From: CAVQBC01 sp963848415
Lineage (GTDB): Bacteria; Actinomycetota; Thermoleophilia; Solirubrobacterales; Solirubrobacteraceae
DNA length: 64,000 nt
Reading direction: 5' to 3'
Assembly (NCBI GenBank): GCA_963848415.1
Contig: CAWKDN010000001.1
Span: 1-64,000 of the forward strand
Under the pieces are notes generated by a model. That model made no database searches and had not been told where the DNA came from. It saw nothing but the letters and a program-made list of their open reading frames with translations. The translations under genes were made by a program, and so were the position numbers. This document shows, piece by piece, positions 1 to 10,346 of this stretch. Each line of letters opens with the position of its first letter. The first letter of the stretch is position 1.

Positions 1-2
1 GT

Positions 3-1142
3 CCGCGGCTCGTGATCTGCGACGAGCGCAACGCCGCCGAGCTCGGCGCTGCAAGTCCCTCGTGCGACGTGCTGCTCGTGCCCTCGCCAGCGCTGACGGC
101 CGCCGAGCCCGTGCCGGCGGTCGGGGTCAGCGCGAGCGATCCGTGCCTGCTGATGTTCACCTCGGGCACGGCCGGCCCGCCCAAGGCGGTCGTGCACGCG
201 CAGCGCTACCTCGCCGGCCAGCGGCTGCAGGCGAGCCACTGGCTGGACGCGCGGCCGGGCGACCTGGTCTGGTGCACCGCCGGCACCGGCTGGTCGAAGT
301 CGGCCCGCAACGTCTTCGTGGCGCCGTGGCTGGCCGGAGCCGCGGCGGTGTTGCACGACGGCCGCTTCGATCCGGCCGCGCGGCTCGCGACGCTCGCCGC
401 GGAGCGCCCGGCGGTGCTGTGCATGGCCCCGACCGAGTACCGCCTACTCGCCGCGGCCGGCGAGCTGCGCCCGCTCGACGGGCTGCGCGGCCTCGTGGCC
501 GCCGGCGAGGCGCTCGACCCCGAGGTCCTGCGCGCCTGGCATGAGGCGACCGGGCTGTGGATCCGCGACGGCTACGGCCAGACCGAGACGGGGCAGCTGA
601 CAGGCCAACCGCCGGGCGCGCCGCCGCGCCCGGGCTCGATGGGCCGCCCGCTGCCGGGCGTGCGGCTGGACGTCGTCGACGGCGAGCTCGTGCTCGACCC
701 GGCCAGCGACCCGACGTTCTTCGCCGGCTACCTCGGCGAGCCGGCCCCGGCGGGGCCGTGGCACACTGGCGACCGCGTCCGCCGCGACGAGGATGGCTAC
801 CTGTACTTCGAGGGCCGCGCGGACGACGTCATCGTCTCCGCCGGCTACCGCATCGGGCCGTTCGAGGTCGAGTCCGCGCTCGCCACCCACCCGGCGGTGG
901 CCGAGGCGGCGGTCGTGGCCGCGCCGGATCCGTTGCGCGGCGCCGTGGTGCGCGCCGTCGTGGTGCTCCGCGCGGGCCACGAGGGTTCCGATGCGCTGGC
1001 GCGCGAGCTGCAGGACCACGTGCGGGCGGCGACGGCGCCGTACAAGTACCCGCGCGTGGTGGATTTCGCCGGCGAGTTGCCGAAGACGGCCAGTGGGAAG
1101 GTGCGCCGGGCGGTGTTGCGGGAGGGTGGCACGACGTCGTGA
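3..1142 (+). CDS. AMP-dependent acyl-CoA synthetase, 5' end outside the window
   Basis: Adenylate-forming ligase that activates a carboxylic acid with ATP and couples it to CoA. The reading frame is open from base 3, so the N-terminus lies upstream of the window; a GTG at 12 is only an internal codon. Visible family motifs in order: the P-loop-like TSGTAGPPK, the A5-type motif GYGQTETG, the hinge region TGDRVRRDEDGYLYFEGR followed by DDVIVSAGYRIGPFEVE, and the C-terminal PKTASGKVRR that carries the catalytic lysine. The overall pattern resembles acetyl-/medium-chain acyl-CoA synthetases; substrate cannot be told from sequence. No downstream partner gene; the next gene is separated by 285 bases containing a hairpin repeat. 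Confidence 0.9.
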   Translation, partial: PRLVICDERNAAELGAASPSCDVLLVPSPALTAAEPVPAVGVSASDPCLLMFTSGTAGPPKAVVHAQRYLAGQRLQASHWLDARPGDLVWCTAGTGWSKSARNVFVAPWLAGAAAVLHDGRFDPAARLATLAAERPAVLCMAPTEYRLLAAAGELRPLDGLRGLVAAGEALDPEVLRAWHEATGLWIRDGYGQTETGQLTGQPPGAPPRPGSMGRPLPGVRLDVVDGELVLDPASDPTFFAGYLGEPAPAGPWHTGDRVRRDEDGYLYFEGRADDVIVSAGYRIGPFEVESALATHPAVAEAAVVAAPDPLRGAVVRAVVVLRAGHEGSDALARELQDHVRAATAPYKYPRVVDFAGELPKTASGKVRRAVLREGGTTS

Positions 1143-1207
1143 GGGCTCGAACACCTGCATCGAGGGAGACCCGGGCCGTTTGCGGTGAGTCCGGCGGCGA
1201 GAGCGAT

Positions 1208-1314
1208 CAAAACGTCGAGATCGGCAGCGGCCGGGCCTCGATCTCGACGTTTTGTCCAATAGCGAGCAAGACGTCGAGCCGGCGTCGCTCGCACTCCCCA
1301 ATCTCGACGTTTTG
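1208..1314. repeat. Tandem long-hairpin repeat, possible bidirectional terminator
   Basis: Four copies of a TCGACGTTTTG-type word in alternating orientation. Bases 1208-1223 and 1239-1254 are a perfect 16-bp inverted repeat (CAAAACGTCGAGATCG and its complement) around a 15-base GC-rich loop. A second, imperfect hairpin follows: CAAGACGTCGAG near 1267-1278 pairs with CTCGACGTTTTG at 1303-1314. Each right arm ends in TTTT, so either could end transcription of the acyl-CoA synthetase. The rest of 1143-1427 shows no credible gene. Confidence 0.7.
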
Positions 1315-1427
1315 ACCGCCGCGCTTCACGCGCCCGCTCACCCCGCCCGACCCTCCCTCGATGCGGGGTTCGCCGGTCCCTGGAGCCGTCGAGAGAGACC
1401 GCCGGCGCGCCATCCGGTCCAGCGGCG

Positions 1428-2723
1428 ATGATGCCGCCCATGCGTGCCGTCCATCGCCTGCTCGCCGCCGCGCTCGTGCTCGCCGCGGCGGCCGCCCTCT
1501 GCCTGCCCGCCGCCGCGTCCGCCGACAGCAAGGGCGGCGGCGTCCACCGCCTCGCCGCCGACGGCACGCCGCTCTCGTTGCGCTCGGTGGCGCTCGGGCA
1601 GACCGATCGCGACCTCACGCTCGCCGTGCGCTTCCGCAAGCGCCTGCAGCCGCGCCGGCTCACGGCGGGCCGCGGCCGGCTGTGCGTCGCCTTCGTGCAG
1701 TCCGAGCGCGAGCAGCGCCCGTGCCTCGAGCGCGCCGACGGCGCGTGGCGGTTGCGGCTGGGCGAGGAGGCGGTGCGGGCGTCGATCAGCCAGACCGGCC
1801 CCGGCTCGCTGACCCTGCGCGTCCGGCCCGAGCGCGTCGGGCTCGCCCCCGGCGTGCTGCGCTGGTCGGTGGCGGCCACGCCGGCGAGCTGCCCCGGCGG
1901 GGAGGACGAGGGCAGCGGGGGTGAGACCCCGTCCGGCACCGGCGAAGGGCCGAGCGACGGCGGCGTGAGCCCGAGCCGCCTGCAAGAGCCCGAGGAGGCG
2001 CCGGCCGGGCGCCCGTGCGCCAGCCGCGCGCCGCGCGGCGAAGGCGACTACGCCGGCCGCGTGTGGCGGGTCGTCGCGGGCGGCGGCTGCAAGGCGACGG
2101 GCGCGGCCCAGGTCCGCCAGGGCCCGCGCGGCAAGCGGATCGCCCTCACCTACGACGACGGGCCTTCGCCATACACGACCGGGCTGCTGAACACGCTCAA
2201 GTCGCTCAAGGTGCCTGCCACCTTCTTCATGATCGGCCAGCAGGTCACCAACGGCGCTGGGCTGGTGCGGCGGATGGTCGCCGAGGGCCACGAGCCGGCC
2301 AACCACAGCTGGAGCCATGCGAACCTCGGCGGCGGCGGCCCGGCCGCGACGTCTCAGCTCGCCCGCACGAACGCGGCGATCCGGGCGATCACCGGCTCGA
2401 ACCCGTGCGTGTTCCGCCCGCCGTACGGCTCCACCAGCGCCAATCTCGTCTCGCGCGGGCGCGCGCTGGGGATGACCTCCGTGCTCTGGAGCGTGGACCC
2501 GCTGGACTGGCAGACGCCGGGCACCGGGGCGATCGTCTCGCGCGTGCTCGGGGGCACCGGGCCCGGCGGGATCATCCTCTCCCACGACGGCGGCGGCAAC
2601 CGCACGCAGACCGTCGCCGCCGCCCCGGCGATCATCAACGGCCTGCGCGGCCGCGGCTACACCTTCGTGACCGTCTCTGAGCTGCTGGGCTACACGAGCA
2701 GCAGCCTCGAGCTCGTCAAGTGA
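1428..2723 (+). CDS. Secreted polysaccharide deacetylase (NodB homology domain)
   Basis: Extracellular metal-dependent carbohydrate esterase of family CE4, removing N-acetyl (or O-acetyl) groups from a polysaccharide such as peptidoglycan or chitin-like material. A signal peptide (RLLAAALVLAAAAA, ending near ASA) covers about residues 6-32, followed by an Arg-rich, then Pro/Glu-rich domain of about 200 residues with no recognised fold. The NodB domain starts near residue 238 and has the five motifs: TYDDG (241-245), HSWSH (293-297, metal ligands), RPPYG, DPLDW and LSHDGG. ATG codons at 1428, 1431 and 1440 are all possible starts. Convergent with the next gene, one base apart. The natural substrate is unknown. 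Confidence 0.9.
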   Translation: MMPPMRAVHRLLAAALVLAAAAALCLPAAASADSKGGGVHRLAADGTPLSLRSVALGQTDRDLTLAVRFRKRLQPRRLTAGRGRLCVAFVQSEREQRPCLERADGAWRLRLGEEAVRASISQTGPGSLTLRVRPERVGLAPGVLRWSVAATPASCPGGEDEGSGGETPSGTGEGPSDGGVSPSRLQEPEEAPAGRPCASRAPRGEGDYAGRVWRVVAGGGCKATGAAQVRQGPRGKRIALTYDDGPSPYTTGLLNTLKSLKVPATFFMIGQQVTNGAGLVRRMVAEGHEPANHSWSHANLGGGGPAATSQLARTNAAIRAITGSNPCVFRPPYGSTSANLVSRGRALGMTSVLWSVDPLDWQTPGTGAIVSRVLGGTGPGGIILSHDGGGNRTQTVAAAPAIINGLRGRGYTFVTVSELLGYTSSSLELVK

Positions 2724-2724
2724 T

Positions 2725-3564
2725 TCAGGGGGCGCGGCCGAGACGGCCCGGGGTGAGGATCCGCTCGGGCACCTTCGGCAAGCGCCCCGGCCGCAGCGTC
2801 TGACGGCGCAGGTAGGAGGCGATGTCCTCGGCCGGCACCACGTAGACGCGCTGGTCGCTCAGCGAGGACCCGGGATCGTCCGCGCTCTCGGGCGGGCGGC
2901 GGAAGACGTCGAGGTGGCGCCCGTCGATCGCCCCGCCGGTGTCGTCGGCACGGAACCAGCCGTCGCCGTTGACCGGCTTGTAGGCGGGGACGTTGACGAT
3001 GCTCCCGAGCGGGATCAGGCCCGGGTCCACGGCGACGCTGCGCCCGTAGCGCAGCGGCCGCGAGGGCCCCTCGGCGAAGGTGATGCCGCTCGTCGGCTTG
3101 TAGGTCTTGCCCTCCCCCGCCGACCACCCGCCCGCCTCCAGCGGGAAGGTGACGGTGCCGCGGCGGTCGCGCCAGAAGCCCTCGCCGCGCCAGTAGGGGG
3201 CCCGGCTGCCGCCGACCCCGAAGCTCGCCTTGCGCCCGCGGCGGGTGATCCAGCCGCTCGAGCCGAGGCCCTCGATGTGGTAGCGCTTGCCGTCCTCGCC
3301 GATCCCGTCGCCCTCCATCGAGACACCGGTGGCGGAGTACAGCCAGTCGACCCGGCTGGGCCGCTCGAGGCCGGGCGTGGCCACGCGAACGCCGGTGAAC
3401 CACGCCTCGGGGACCGGGAAGTACTCGGTCACCTGGGTGCCCGAGACCCACGACGGCCGGCTCACGGCGGCGGCCCCCGCGGTGGCGGGGGCGGCGCCCG
3501 CGACGGCGGCGATCAGCAGCCCGGCGGCAAGCGCCGGGCGCATGCGGTGCAGCGAGACCGGCAT
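2725..3564 (-). CDS. Secreted 3D-domain (MltA-like double-psi beta-barrel) protein
   Basis: 279-residue exported protein. The N-terminus has an Ala-rich signal peptide (ALAAGLLIAAVAGAAPATAGA). The C-terminal part has the 3D (three-aspartate) domain: AVDPGLIPLGSIVNVPAY followed by DDTGGAIDGRHLDVF, where the conserved aspartates line the putative active site shared with MltA lytic transglycosylases and resuscitation/stationary-phase muralytic factors. A role in peptidoglycan cleavage is inferred from the family. The start ATG at 3564 begins 14 bases after the antiporter stop, so the two may be co-transcribed; a TAGCCT hexamer 11 bases upstream could also serve as its own -10. The same frame runs open far upstream through the antiporter gene but carries no recognisable protein there. 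Confidence 0.8.
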   Translation of the reverse strand: MPVSLHRMRPALAAGLLIAAVAGAAPATAGAAAVSRPSWVSGTQVTEYFPVPEAWFTGVRVATPGLERPSRVDWLYSATGVSMEGDGIGEDGKRYHIEGLGSSGWITRRGRKASFGVGGSRAPYWRGEGFWRDRRGTVTFPLEAGGWSAGEGKTYKPTSGITFAEGPSRPLRYGRSVAVDPGLIPLGSIVNVPAYKPVNGDGWFRADDTGGAIDGRHLDVFRRPPESADDPGSSLSDQRVYVVPAEDIASYLRRQTLRPGRLPKVPERILTPGRLGRAP

Positions 3565-3578
3565 GACGCGCGCTGAGG

Positions 3579-4820
3579 CTAGCGAACTGCAGGCTCGGGC
3601 TCTGCAGCGGATCCTGCGCCGCCGCGCCGGATCCGCAAGCCGACGAGCGGGAAGATCGCGGTCGAGAGGATCGCCGCCCCGACCAGGCCGGCCGAGGTCG
3701 AGCTGCGCATGTGCCCCTCCTCGACGGCGATGGTGGTGATCGCGACCACGAGCGGCAGCTGGGTCGAGGCGAGGAAGCCGAGCGCCGCCCGGTCGCGCAG
3801 CCCCAGCTCGGCGCGGTAGAGCAGCAGCACCGGGATCCCCCGCACGACCAGGAAGAGCACCAGGAACAGCGGCAGCTTGAGCAGGCCAGAGACGCTCGAG
3901 GTCAACGCGTCGAGGTCGAACTCGATGCCGCTGACCACGAAGAAGAACGGGATGAAGAAGCCGAAGCCGACTGCGACGAGCTTCGACTCGAACTGCTCCG
4001 CCTCGCGGCCGCGGAGCGCGGCGCGGGTGATGATCCCGGCCGCGAAGCCGCCCAGCAGCAGGTCGAGCCCCAGGTCGGTGGCGAGCGCCGCCAGCAGGAA
4101 GACGAGCACGACCGAGAGCCGCACCGCGAGCTGGCCGCTGGTCTCCATCGTCTGCTCGTAGAGGTGCCAGCGCCGGTCGACCGACCGGACCGCGAAGACC
4201 GCGGCGAGCACCGAGAGCATCACGAAGGCGACCAGCAGCGCCGCGGAGCTCAGCGGGTTGCGAGTCGAGAGCACGAGCGTGATCAGCAGGATCGGCCCGA
4301 ACTCGCCGACGGCGCCGGCGGCGAGCAGGAAGGTGCCGAAGCGCGAGCGCATCTCCCCCGCGTCGCGGAGGATCGGGATCAGCGTGCCGATCGCGGTGCT
4401 GGCCATCGCCGAGCCCGTGAACACCAGCGAGAGCACGACCCCGGCCAGCGCCAGCAGCCCGCCGATGCCGTAGGCGAGCGCCAGCGAGAAGATCCACCCG
4501 AGCAGCGCGAGCCGCAGCGGGACGCCCTTGATGCGCTTGAACTCGATCTCGTAGCCGGCGAAGAAGAAGAGCATCCCCAGCCCGAGCTCTGAGATGAACT
4601 CGCTGAACGCGTCCACCTCGGCCAGATCGAGCAGCTGCGGGCCCACGAGGATCCCGAGCAGGATCTCGATCACCACGACCGGCAGCATGATCCGCAGGTC
4701 CAGGATCGCCGCGAGCGCCGCGACGCCGACGATCACCAGGAACGAGACGGCGTCGACGCCGGGGATCGGCGTCTCGGCGGCGGCCGTGACGAGCGCGGGG
4801 CTGGGCAGGGTGGAGAGCAT
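3579..4820 (-). CDS. Monovalent cation:proton antiporter, CPA2/KefB type
   Basis: 413-residue integral membrane protein with about 11-13 hydrophobic helices spread along its length and short charged loops. Segments such as LVGPQLLDLAEVDAFSEFIS, FFFAGYEIEFKRIKG, GSAMASTAIGTLIPILRDAG and LLAAGAVGEFGPILLI match the Na+/H+ exchanger domain of CPA2 transporters (KefB/C, GerN). It should exchange Na+ or K+ for protons at the cytoplasmic membrane. There is no C-terminal RCK/TrkA-N domain, so it is the short form. ATG start at 4820. Downstream, after 14 bases, comes the 3D-domain gene. Confidence 0.85.
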   Translation of the reverse strand: MLSTLPSPALVTAAAETPIPGVDAVSFLVIVGVAALAAILDLRIMLPVVVIEILLGILVGPQLLDLAEVDAFSEFISELGLGMLFFFAGYEIEFKRIKGVPLRLALLGWIFSLALAYGIGGLLALAGVVLSLVFTGSAMASTAIGTLIPILRDAGEMRSRFGTFLLAAGAVGEFGPILLITLVLSTRNPLSSAALLVAFVMLSVLAAVFAVRSVDRRWHLYEQTMETSGQLAVRLSVVLVFLLAALATDLGLDLLLGGFAAGIITRAALRGREAEQFESKLVAVGFGFFIPFFFVVSGIEFDLDALTSSVSGLLKLPLFLVLFLVVRGIPVLLLYRAELGLRDRAALGFLASTQLPLVVAITTIAVEEGHMRSSTSAGLVGAAILSTAIFPLVGLRIRRGGAGSAAEPEPAVR

Positions 4821-4885
4821 CGTCGCGGCGGCCCGCCACGACGCGGGCTCGCGCGGACGCTATCCGCTCCGGCGCCGGCGCGGGC

Positions 4886-5095
4886 TCAGCAGCAGCGCGC
4901 CCGCGGGTTGGCCTCGCGATGGTCCTGGCGCGCGCGCTCGAAGTCGCGCCGGGACATCGCGAGGCCGTCCGGGTGCTCGCGCCGCATGTGCTCGAGGTAG
5001 CGGTCGTAGGCAGACTCGCCCGAGACCTCGCGCAGGTACCAGTGCACGCCGCGGGCGAGCCGGCGCAGTGGCCCGGGCGCCGTCGCGGCGCTCAT
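4886..5095 (-). CDS. YbdD/YjiX family small protein, partner of CstA
   Basis: 69-residue cytoplasmic protein containing the family-typical YLREVSGESAYDRYLEHMR, HPDGLAMSRRDFERARQD and a Cys-Cys C-terminus (RARCC). YbdD/YjiX proteins are almost always encoded directly behind CstA-family transporters and are thought to be needed for their activity. Here the ATG at 5095 overlaps the cstA stop (ATGA-type overlap), indicating translational coupling. Too small for routine callers, but the family match and coupling are clear. Confidence 0.88.
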   Translation of the reverse strand: MSAATAPGPLRRLARGVHWYLREVSGESAYDRYLEHMRREHPDGLAMSRRDFERARQDHREANPRARCC

Positions 5096-7248
5096 CGCTC
5101 GTCTCCCGCCCCGACCGGCTCGCGTGCACGCCCGTCGCCGTCGGCCTCCTGCTCGCGCTCCTCGGGCGTCGGGATGAGCCCGGCCGGCGCCCACAGGTGG
5201 GACTCCTCGAAGGGCGCCTCGGTGCTGGGCAGCGGCTCGCGCGCCCGCGCGGCCTTCACCCACACCCGTGAGGCGTCGAGGATCACGATGATGATCAGTA
5301 TCGCGAACAGCGCCGCCAGCACGCCGTCCACGGTCGAGTTGGTCACGACGGAGCGCATGTCGTCGAGGTTCTCGGCCGGCGGCAGCACCTCGCCGTTGTC
5401 CAGCGCCTCCTGGAAGCGGTCGCGCTGGGCGAAGAAGCCGAGCGTCGGCACGTCGGAGAACACCTTCTGCCAGCTGGCGGTCAGCGTGACCGCCACGTCC
5501 CACGCCAGCGGGATGCCGGTGACCCAGACGTACTTGAGCTTGCCCGCCTTGATCAACAGCGTGGTCGCCACCGTCAGCGCCACCGCCGCCAGCAGCTGGT
5601 TGGCGATGCCGAAGAGCGGGAACAGCTGGTTGATCCCGCCCAGCGGGTTGGTCACGCCGGTGTAGAGGAAGTAGCCCCACGCGCCGACCACGATCGCGCT
5701 GGTCAGCCACAGGCCGGGCTTCCAGCTGACCCGGCCGATCGGCTTCCACACGTTGCCCAGTGTGTCCTGGAGCATGAAGCGCCCGACCCGCGTGCCCGCG
5801 TCCACCGTGGTGAGGATGAACAGGGCCTCGAACATGATCGCGAAGTGGTACCAGAAGGCCCGCAGGCTCTCGCCCGTGGCACCGGAGAAGATCTCGGCGA
5901 TGCCGAGCGCCAGCGTCGGGGCGCCGCCGGTGCGGGCGATGATGCTGTCCTCCTCCACGGCGCGGGCGGCGGCGTCGAGCTCACCCGGGCTGATCGCGAA
6001 GCCCAGCTCGCCGACCGCCTGGGAGGCCGACTGGGCGGTGTCGCCCACCACCCCGGCCGGCGCGTTGACCGCGAAGTAGAGGCCCGGGTCGAGGATCGAC
6101 GCAGCGATGATCGCCATCACCGCGACGAAGGACTCCATCAGCATCGCGCCGTAGCCGATGAAGCGCACCTGGCGCTCCTTCTGGATCATCTTCGGCGTCG
6201 TGCCCGAGGCGATCAGCGCGTGGAAGCCCGAGAGCGCGCCGCAGGCGATCGTGATGAACACGAACGGGAACAGCGCACCGGCGAACACGGGTCCGTCGCC
6301 CGAGGATGCGAACGGCGTGACGGCCTCGTTCTGCATCACCGGCAGCGTCACGACGATGCCGATCGCCAGCAGCATGATCGTGCCGATCTTCATGAAGGTC
6401 GACAGGTAGTCGCGCGGGGCGAGCAGCATCCACACGGGCAGCACCGAGGCGAAGAAGCCGTAGACGACCAGGCAGATCGTCAGCGTCTCGGGCGAAAGCG
6501 TGAAGAAGTCGGCCAGCGCGCCGTCGGACTCCTCGACCCAGCCGCCGGCCACGATCGCCAGCAGCAGGAGGCTGACGCCGATCGCCGTCGTCTCGAGCAC
6601 GCGCCCGGGCCGCAGCACGCGCATGTAGAAGCCCATCAGGAACGCGATGGGGATGGTCATCGCGATGGAGAACGTCCCCCACGGCGACTGCGCCAGCGCG
6701 TTGACCACCACGAGCGCGAGGACCGCCAGCAGGATGATCATGATCGAGAACACGGCCAGCAGCGCGGCCACGCCGCCGACCGGGCCGATCTCGTCGCGCG
6801 CCATCTGGCCGAGGCTCTTGCCGTCCCGGCGCATCGAGAAGAACAGGATCGTCATGTCCTGCACGGCGCCGGCGAAGATGACCCCGACGATGATCCAGAC
6901 CGTGCCGGGCAGGTAGCCCATCTGGGCGGCCAGCACCGGCCCGACGAGCGGCCCGGCTCCGGCGATCGCGGCGAAGTGGTGGCCGAAGAGCACGCGACGG
7001 TCCGTCGGCTGGTAGTCGACGTCGTTGTCCAGCCGCTCGGCGGGCGTCGCCCGGCGGTCGTCGACCCCGAGCACCTTGCGCGCGATGAAGCGGGCGTAGA
7101 ACCGATAGGCGATCGCGTAGGAGCACAGGGCGGCGAAGATCAGCCAGACGGCCGAGATCGTCTCGCCGCGCACCAGCGCGATCACGCCCCAGCACACCGC
7201 CCCGACGATCGCGACGGCGGTCCAGATGACGACGGAGCGCAGCTTCAC
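5092..7248 (-). CDS. cstA: CstA-family carbon starvation transporter
   Basis: 718-residue polytopic membrane protein, close to the usual CstA length, with about 16 hydrophobic segments. CstA/BtsT proteins take up pyruvate (proton symport) or peptides under carbon limitation. Diagnostic stretches include ATPAERLDNDVDYQPTDRRV, FGHHFAAIAGAGPLVGPVLA, GYLPGTVWIIVGVIFAGAVQ and SGTTPKMIQKERQVRFIGYG. The GTG start at 7248 is preceded by a GGGAGGGG Shine-Dalgarno; this is one of the genes with a clear leader. The hydrophilic C-terminal tail (about residues 650-718) is rich in Glu/Arg. Forms an operon with the YbdD gene downstream. Confidence 0.93.
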   Translation of the reverse strand: MKLRSVVIWTAVAIVGAVCWGVIALVRGETISAVWLIFAALCSYAIAYRFYARFIARKVLGVDDRRATPAERLDNDVDYQPTDRRVLFGHHFAAIAGAGPLVGPVLAAQMGYLPGTVWIIVGVIFAGAVQDMTILFFSMRRDGKSLGQMARDEIGPVGGVAALLAVFSIMIILLAVLALVVVNALAQSPWGTFSIAMTIPIAFLMGFYMRVLRPGRVLETTAIGVSLLLLAIVAGGWVEESDGALADFFTLSPETLTICLVVYGFFASVLPVWMLLAPRDYLSTFMKIGTIMLLAIGIVVTLPVMQNEAVTPFASSGDGPVFAGALFPFVFITIACGALSGFHALIASGTTPKMIQKERQVRFIGYGAMLMESFVAVMAIIAASILDPGLYFAVNAPAGVVGDTAQSASQAVGELGFAISPGELDAAARAVEEDSIIARTGGAPTLALGIAEIFSGATGESLRAFWYHFAIMFEALFILTTVDAGTRVGRFMLQDTLGNVWKPIGRVSWKPGLWLTSAIVVGAWGYFLYTGVTNPLGGINQLFPLFGIANQLLAAVALTVATTLLIKAGKLKYVWVTGIPLAWDVAVTLTASWQKVFSDVPTLGFFAQRDRFQEALDNGEVLPPAENLDDMRSVVTNSTVDGVLAALFAILIIIVILDASRVWVKAARAREPLPSTEAPFEESHLWAPAGLIPTPEEREQEADGDGRAREPVGAGDER

Positions 7249-7284
7249 GAGGTCCCCCTCCCCTGTGGCGTTGGGTTCTGTTCT

Positions 7285-7611
7285 CTAGAGCCTGCCGAGG
7301 CTGGCCCGCAGCCCGAAGTCCGGCGGCAGATCGGACACGAAGTGACGCAGACCGAGCCGGCGCCGGCAGTCGACGGCGACGTCGCGGCCCGCCAGGTGCG
7401 GGAACGCCTGGCGGTGGACGAACACGGGTGCCGCGGCCGGCTCGGTCGCCACCTGCCGGTACGCGCGCGAGCCGGCCAGCCGGTCGGCGGGCGCGCGGCG
7501 CAGCGACACCTCGCCGGCGGCGGCGCAGCAGATCGCGACCCGGTGCCAGTCGAAGACCAGCGCGTCTCCGGGACGCAGCTCCTCCCTGGCCTGGGACGTG
7601 AGCCTGATCAC
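7285..7611 (-). CDS. Hypothetical protein upstream of cstA
   Basis: 108-residue protein, not recognised. Begins with IRLTSQAREELRPGDALVFD and has one Cys-Cys pair (ICCAAAGEVSLRR) and another isolated Cys near the C-terminus (DCRRRLGL); no signal peptide or membrane segment. The opening words recall HesB/IscA-type folds, but the three-cysteine signature is absent, so that is not claimed. GTG start at 7611 is supported by a GGAGGAAGG ribosome-binding site. It ends 36 bases before cstA on the same strand and may be co-transcribed with it. Confidence 0.6.
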   Translation of the reverse strand: MIRLTSQAREELRPGDALVFDWHRVAICCAAAGEVSLRRAPADRLAGSRAYRQVATEPAAAPVFVHRQAFPHLAGRDVAVDCRRRLGLRHFVSDLPPDFGLRASLGRL

Positions 7612-7671
7612 CTCAGCACCTTCCTCCCTCGGTCACCGTGGGCTGGCGCGCGAACCGTAGCGCGCGCGGCG

Positions 7672-8064
7672 TCAGTCGGGCAGGGCGATGACCGCGTCCA
7701 TCTCCACGCCTGCCCCGAGCGGCAGCGCGGCGACCCCGATCGCCACCCGCGCCGGCGGGTCTGACTCGAAGAAGGTGCCGTAGACCTCGTTGATCTCCTT
7801 GAAGGCGGTCATGTCGGTCGTGTAGACGGTGACGCGGGCCGCGTCGGCCAGCGAGGCGCCGGCGGCGGCGGCCACGATCGCGAGGTTCTCCAGGCAGCGC
7901 CGGGCCTGGTCGCCGGGCGACTCGCCCGTCAGCTCGCCGGACTCCGGGTCCAGCGGAACCTGGCCGGAGATGAACAGCAGACCGCCCGCGCGGACGGCGT
8001 GGGAGTAGGGCCCGACCGCGTCGGGCGCGCCGAGCGCGGTGACGGTTTCGCGATGATGAGACAT
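7672..8064 (-). CDS. ridA: RidA/YjgF-family enamine/imine deaminase
   Basis: 130-residue protein of the RidA family, which hydrolyses reactive 2-aminoacrylate-type enamines to keto acids and ammonia, protecting PLP enzymes. Family signatures: GPYSHAVRAGGLLFISGQVP at the N-terminus, the QARRCLENLAIVAAAAGASL helix, VTVYTTDMTAF and the C-terminal PARVAIGVAALPLGAGVEMD. The arginine of PARVAI is the usual substrate-binding residue. ATG at 8064 sits 7 bases after a TAGGGT hexamer, suggesting a leaderless mRNA. Divergent from the YyaL-type gene. Confidence 0.9.
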   Translation of the reverse strand: MSHHRETVTALGAPDAVGPYSHAVRAGGLLFISGQVPLDPESGELTGESPGDQARRCLENLAIVAAAAGASLADAARVTVYTTDMTAFKEINEVYGTFFESDPPARVAIGVAALPLGAGVEMDAVIALPD

Positions 8065-8071
8065 GGCGGCC

Positions 8072-8081
8072 ACCCTACCCT
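8072..8081. promoter_or_regulatory. Overlapping divergent -10 elements
   Basis: The ten bases ACCCTACCCT hold TAGGGT on the minus strand (8077-8072, ridA) and TACCCT on the plus strand (8076-8081, YyaL-type gene), sharing two bases. Each hexamer ends exactly 7 bases before its start codon. The whole intergenic region is only 24 bases, so the two promoters must compete for polymerase. Confidence 0.5.
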
Positions 8082-8088
8082 GAGACCG

Positions 8089-10050
<1,962 letters not shown>

Positions 10051-10053
<3 letters not shown>

Positions 10054-10088
10054 TGCAGATACGCATCACATGATGCGAACTTGCATGA
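10051..10088 (+). promoter_or_regulatory. Double palindromic operator of the vapBC-like pair
   Basis: Two 18-bp palindromes in tandem: TGATGCAGATACGCATCA (10051-10068, perfect 6-bp arms) and TGATGCGAACTTGCATGA (10071-10088, one arm mismatch). Their start points are 20 bp apart, two helical turns, as expected for two ribbon-helix-helix dimers side by side. The first palindrome includes the upstream gene's TGA stop; the second abuts a TAGCCT -10 hexamer (10089-10094), 6 bases before the antitoxin GTG. Autorepression by the antitoxin is inferred from the family. Confidence 0.75.
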
Positions 10089-10100
10089 TAGCCTCGAGCC

Positions 10101-10346
10101 GTGCCCAAGACCGTGCAGATCCGCGACCTCGACGACGAGGTCTACGCCGGCCTGGCGCGGCGCGCGGCCGAAGCCGGGATCAGTGTCCCCGAACTGCTCC
10201 GCGGCGAGGCGGCCCGCCTGGCCGCCCGCCCCAGCGTGGCGGAGTGGCTGAAACGCACCGAGCGGCGAACCGCTGACGCAGGGCGCGCGGAGGTCCTGGC
10301 CGCGCTCGAGGAGCAGCGGGGGCCGTGGCCGGATGCTGGTGGTTGA
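10101..10346 (+). CDS. vapB: Ribbon-helix-helix antitoxin, FitA/VapB type
   Basis: 81-residue antitoxin. The N-terminus KTVQIRDLDDEVYAGLARRA followed by AEAGISVPELLRGEAARLA is the FitA-like ribbon-helix-helix DNA-binding domain; the C-terminal half is charged and helical and should wrap the toxin. GTG start at 10101 with no Shine-Dalgarno; TAGCCT 6 bases upstream suggests leaderless translation. Overlaps the toxin gene by 14 bases, the usual coupled arrangement. Confidence 0.88.
   Translation: MPKTVQIRDLDDEVYAGLARRAAEAGISVPELLRGEAARLAARPSVAEWLKRTERRTADAGRAEVLAALEEQRGPWPDAGG

Noticed and set aside
3564..4839. N-terminal extension of the 3D-domain protein to 4839
   Set aside because: The extension is antisense-like low-complexity sequence sharing the antiporter's bases in another frame; the signal peptide at 3564 marks the real start.
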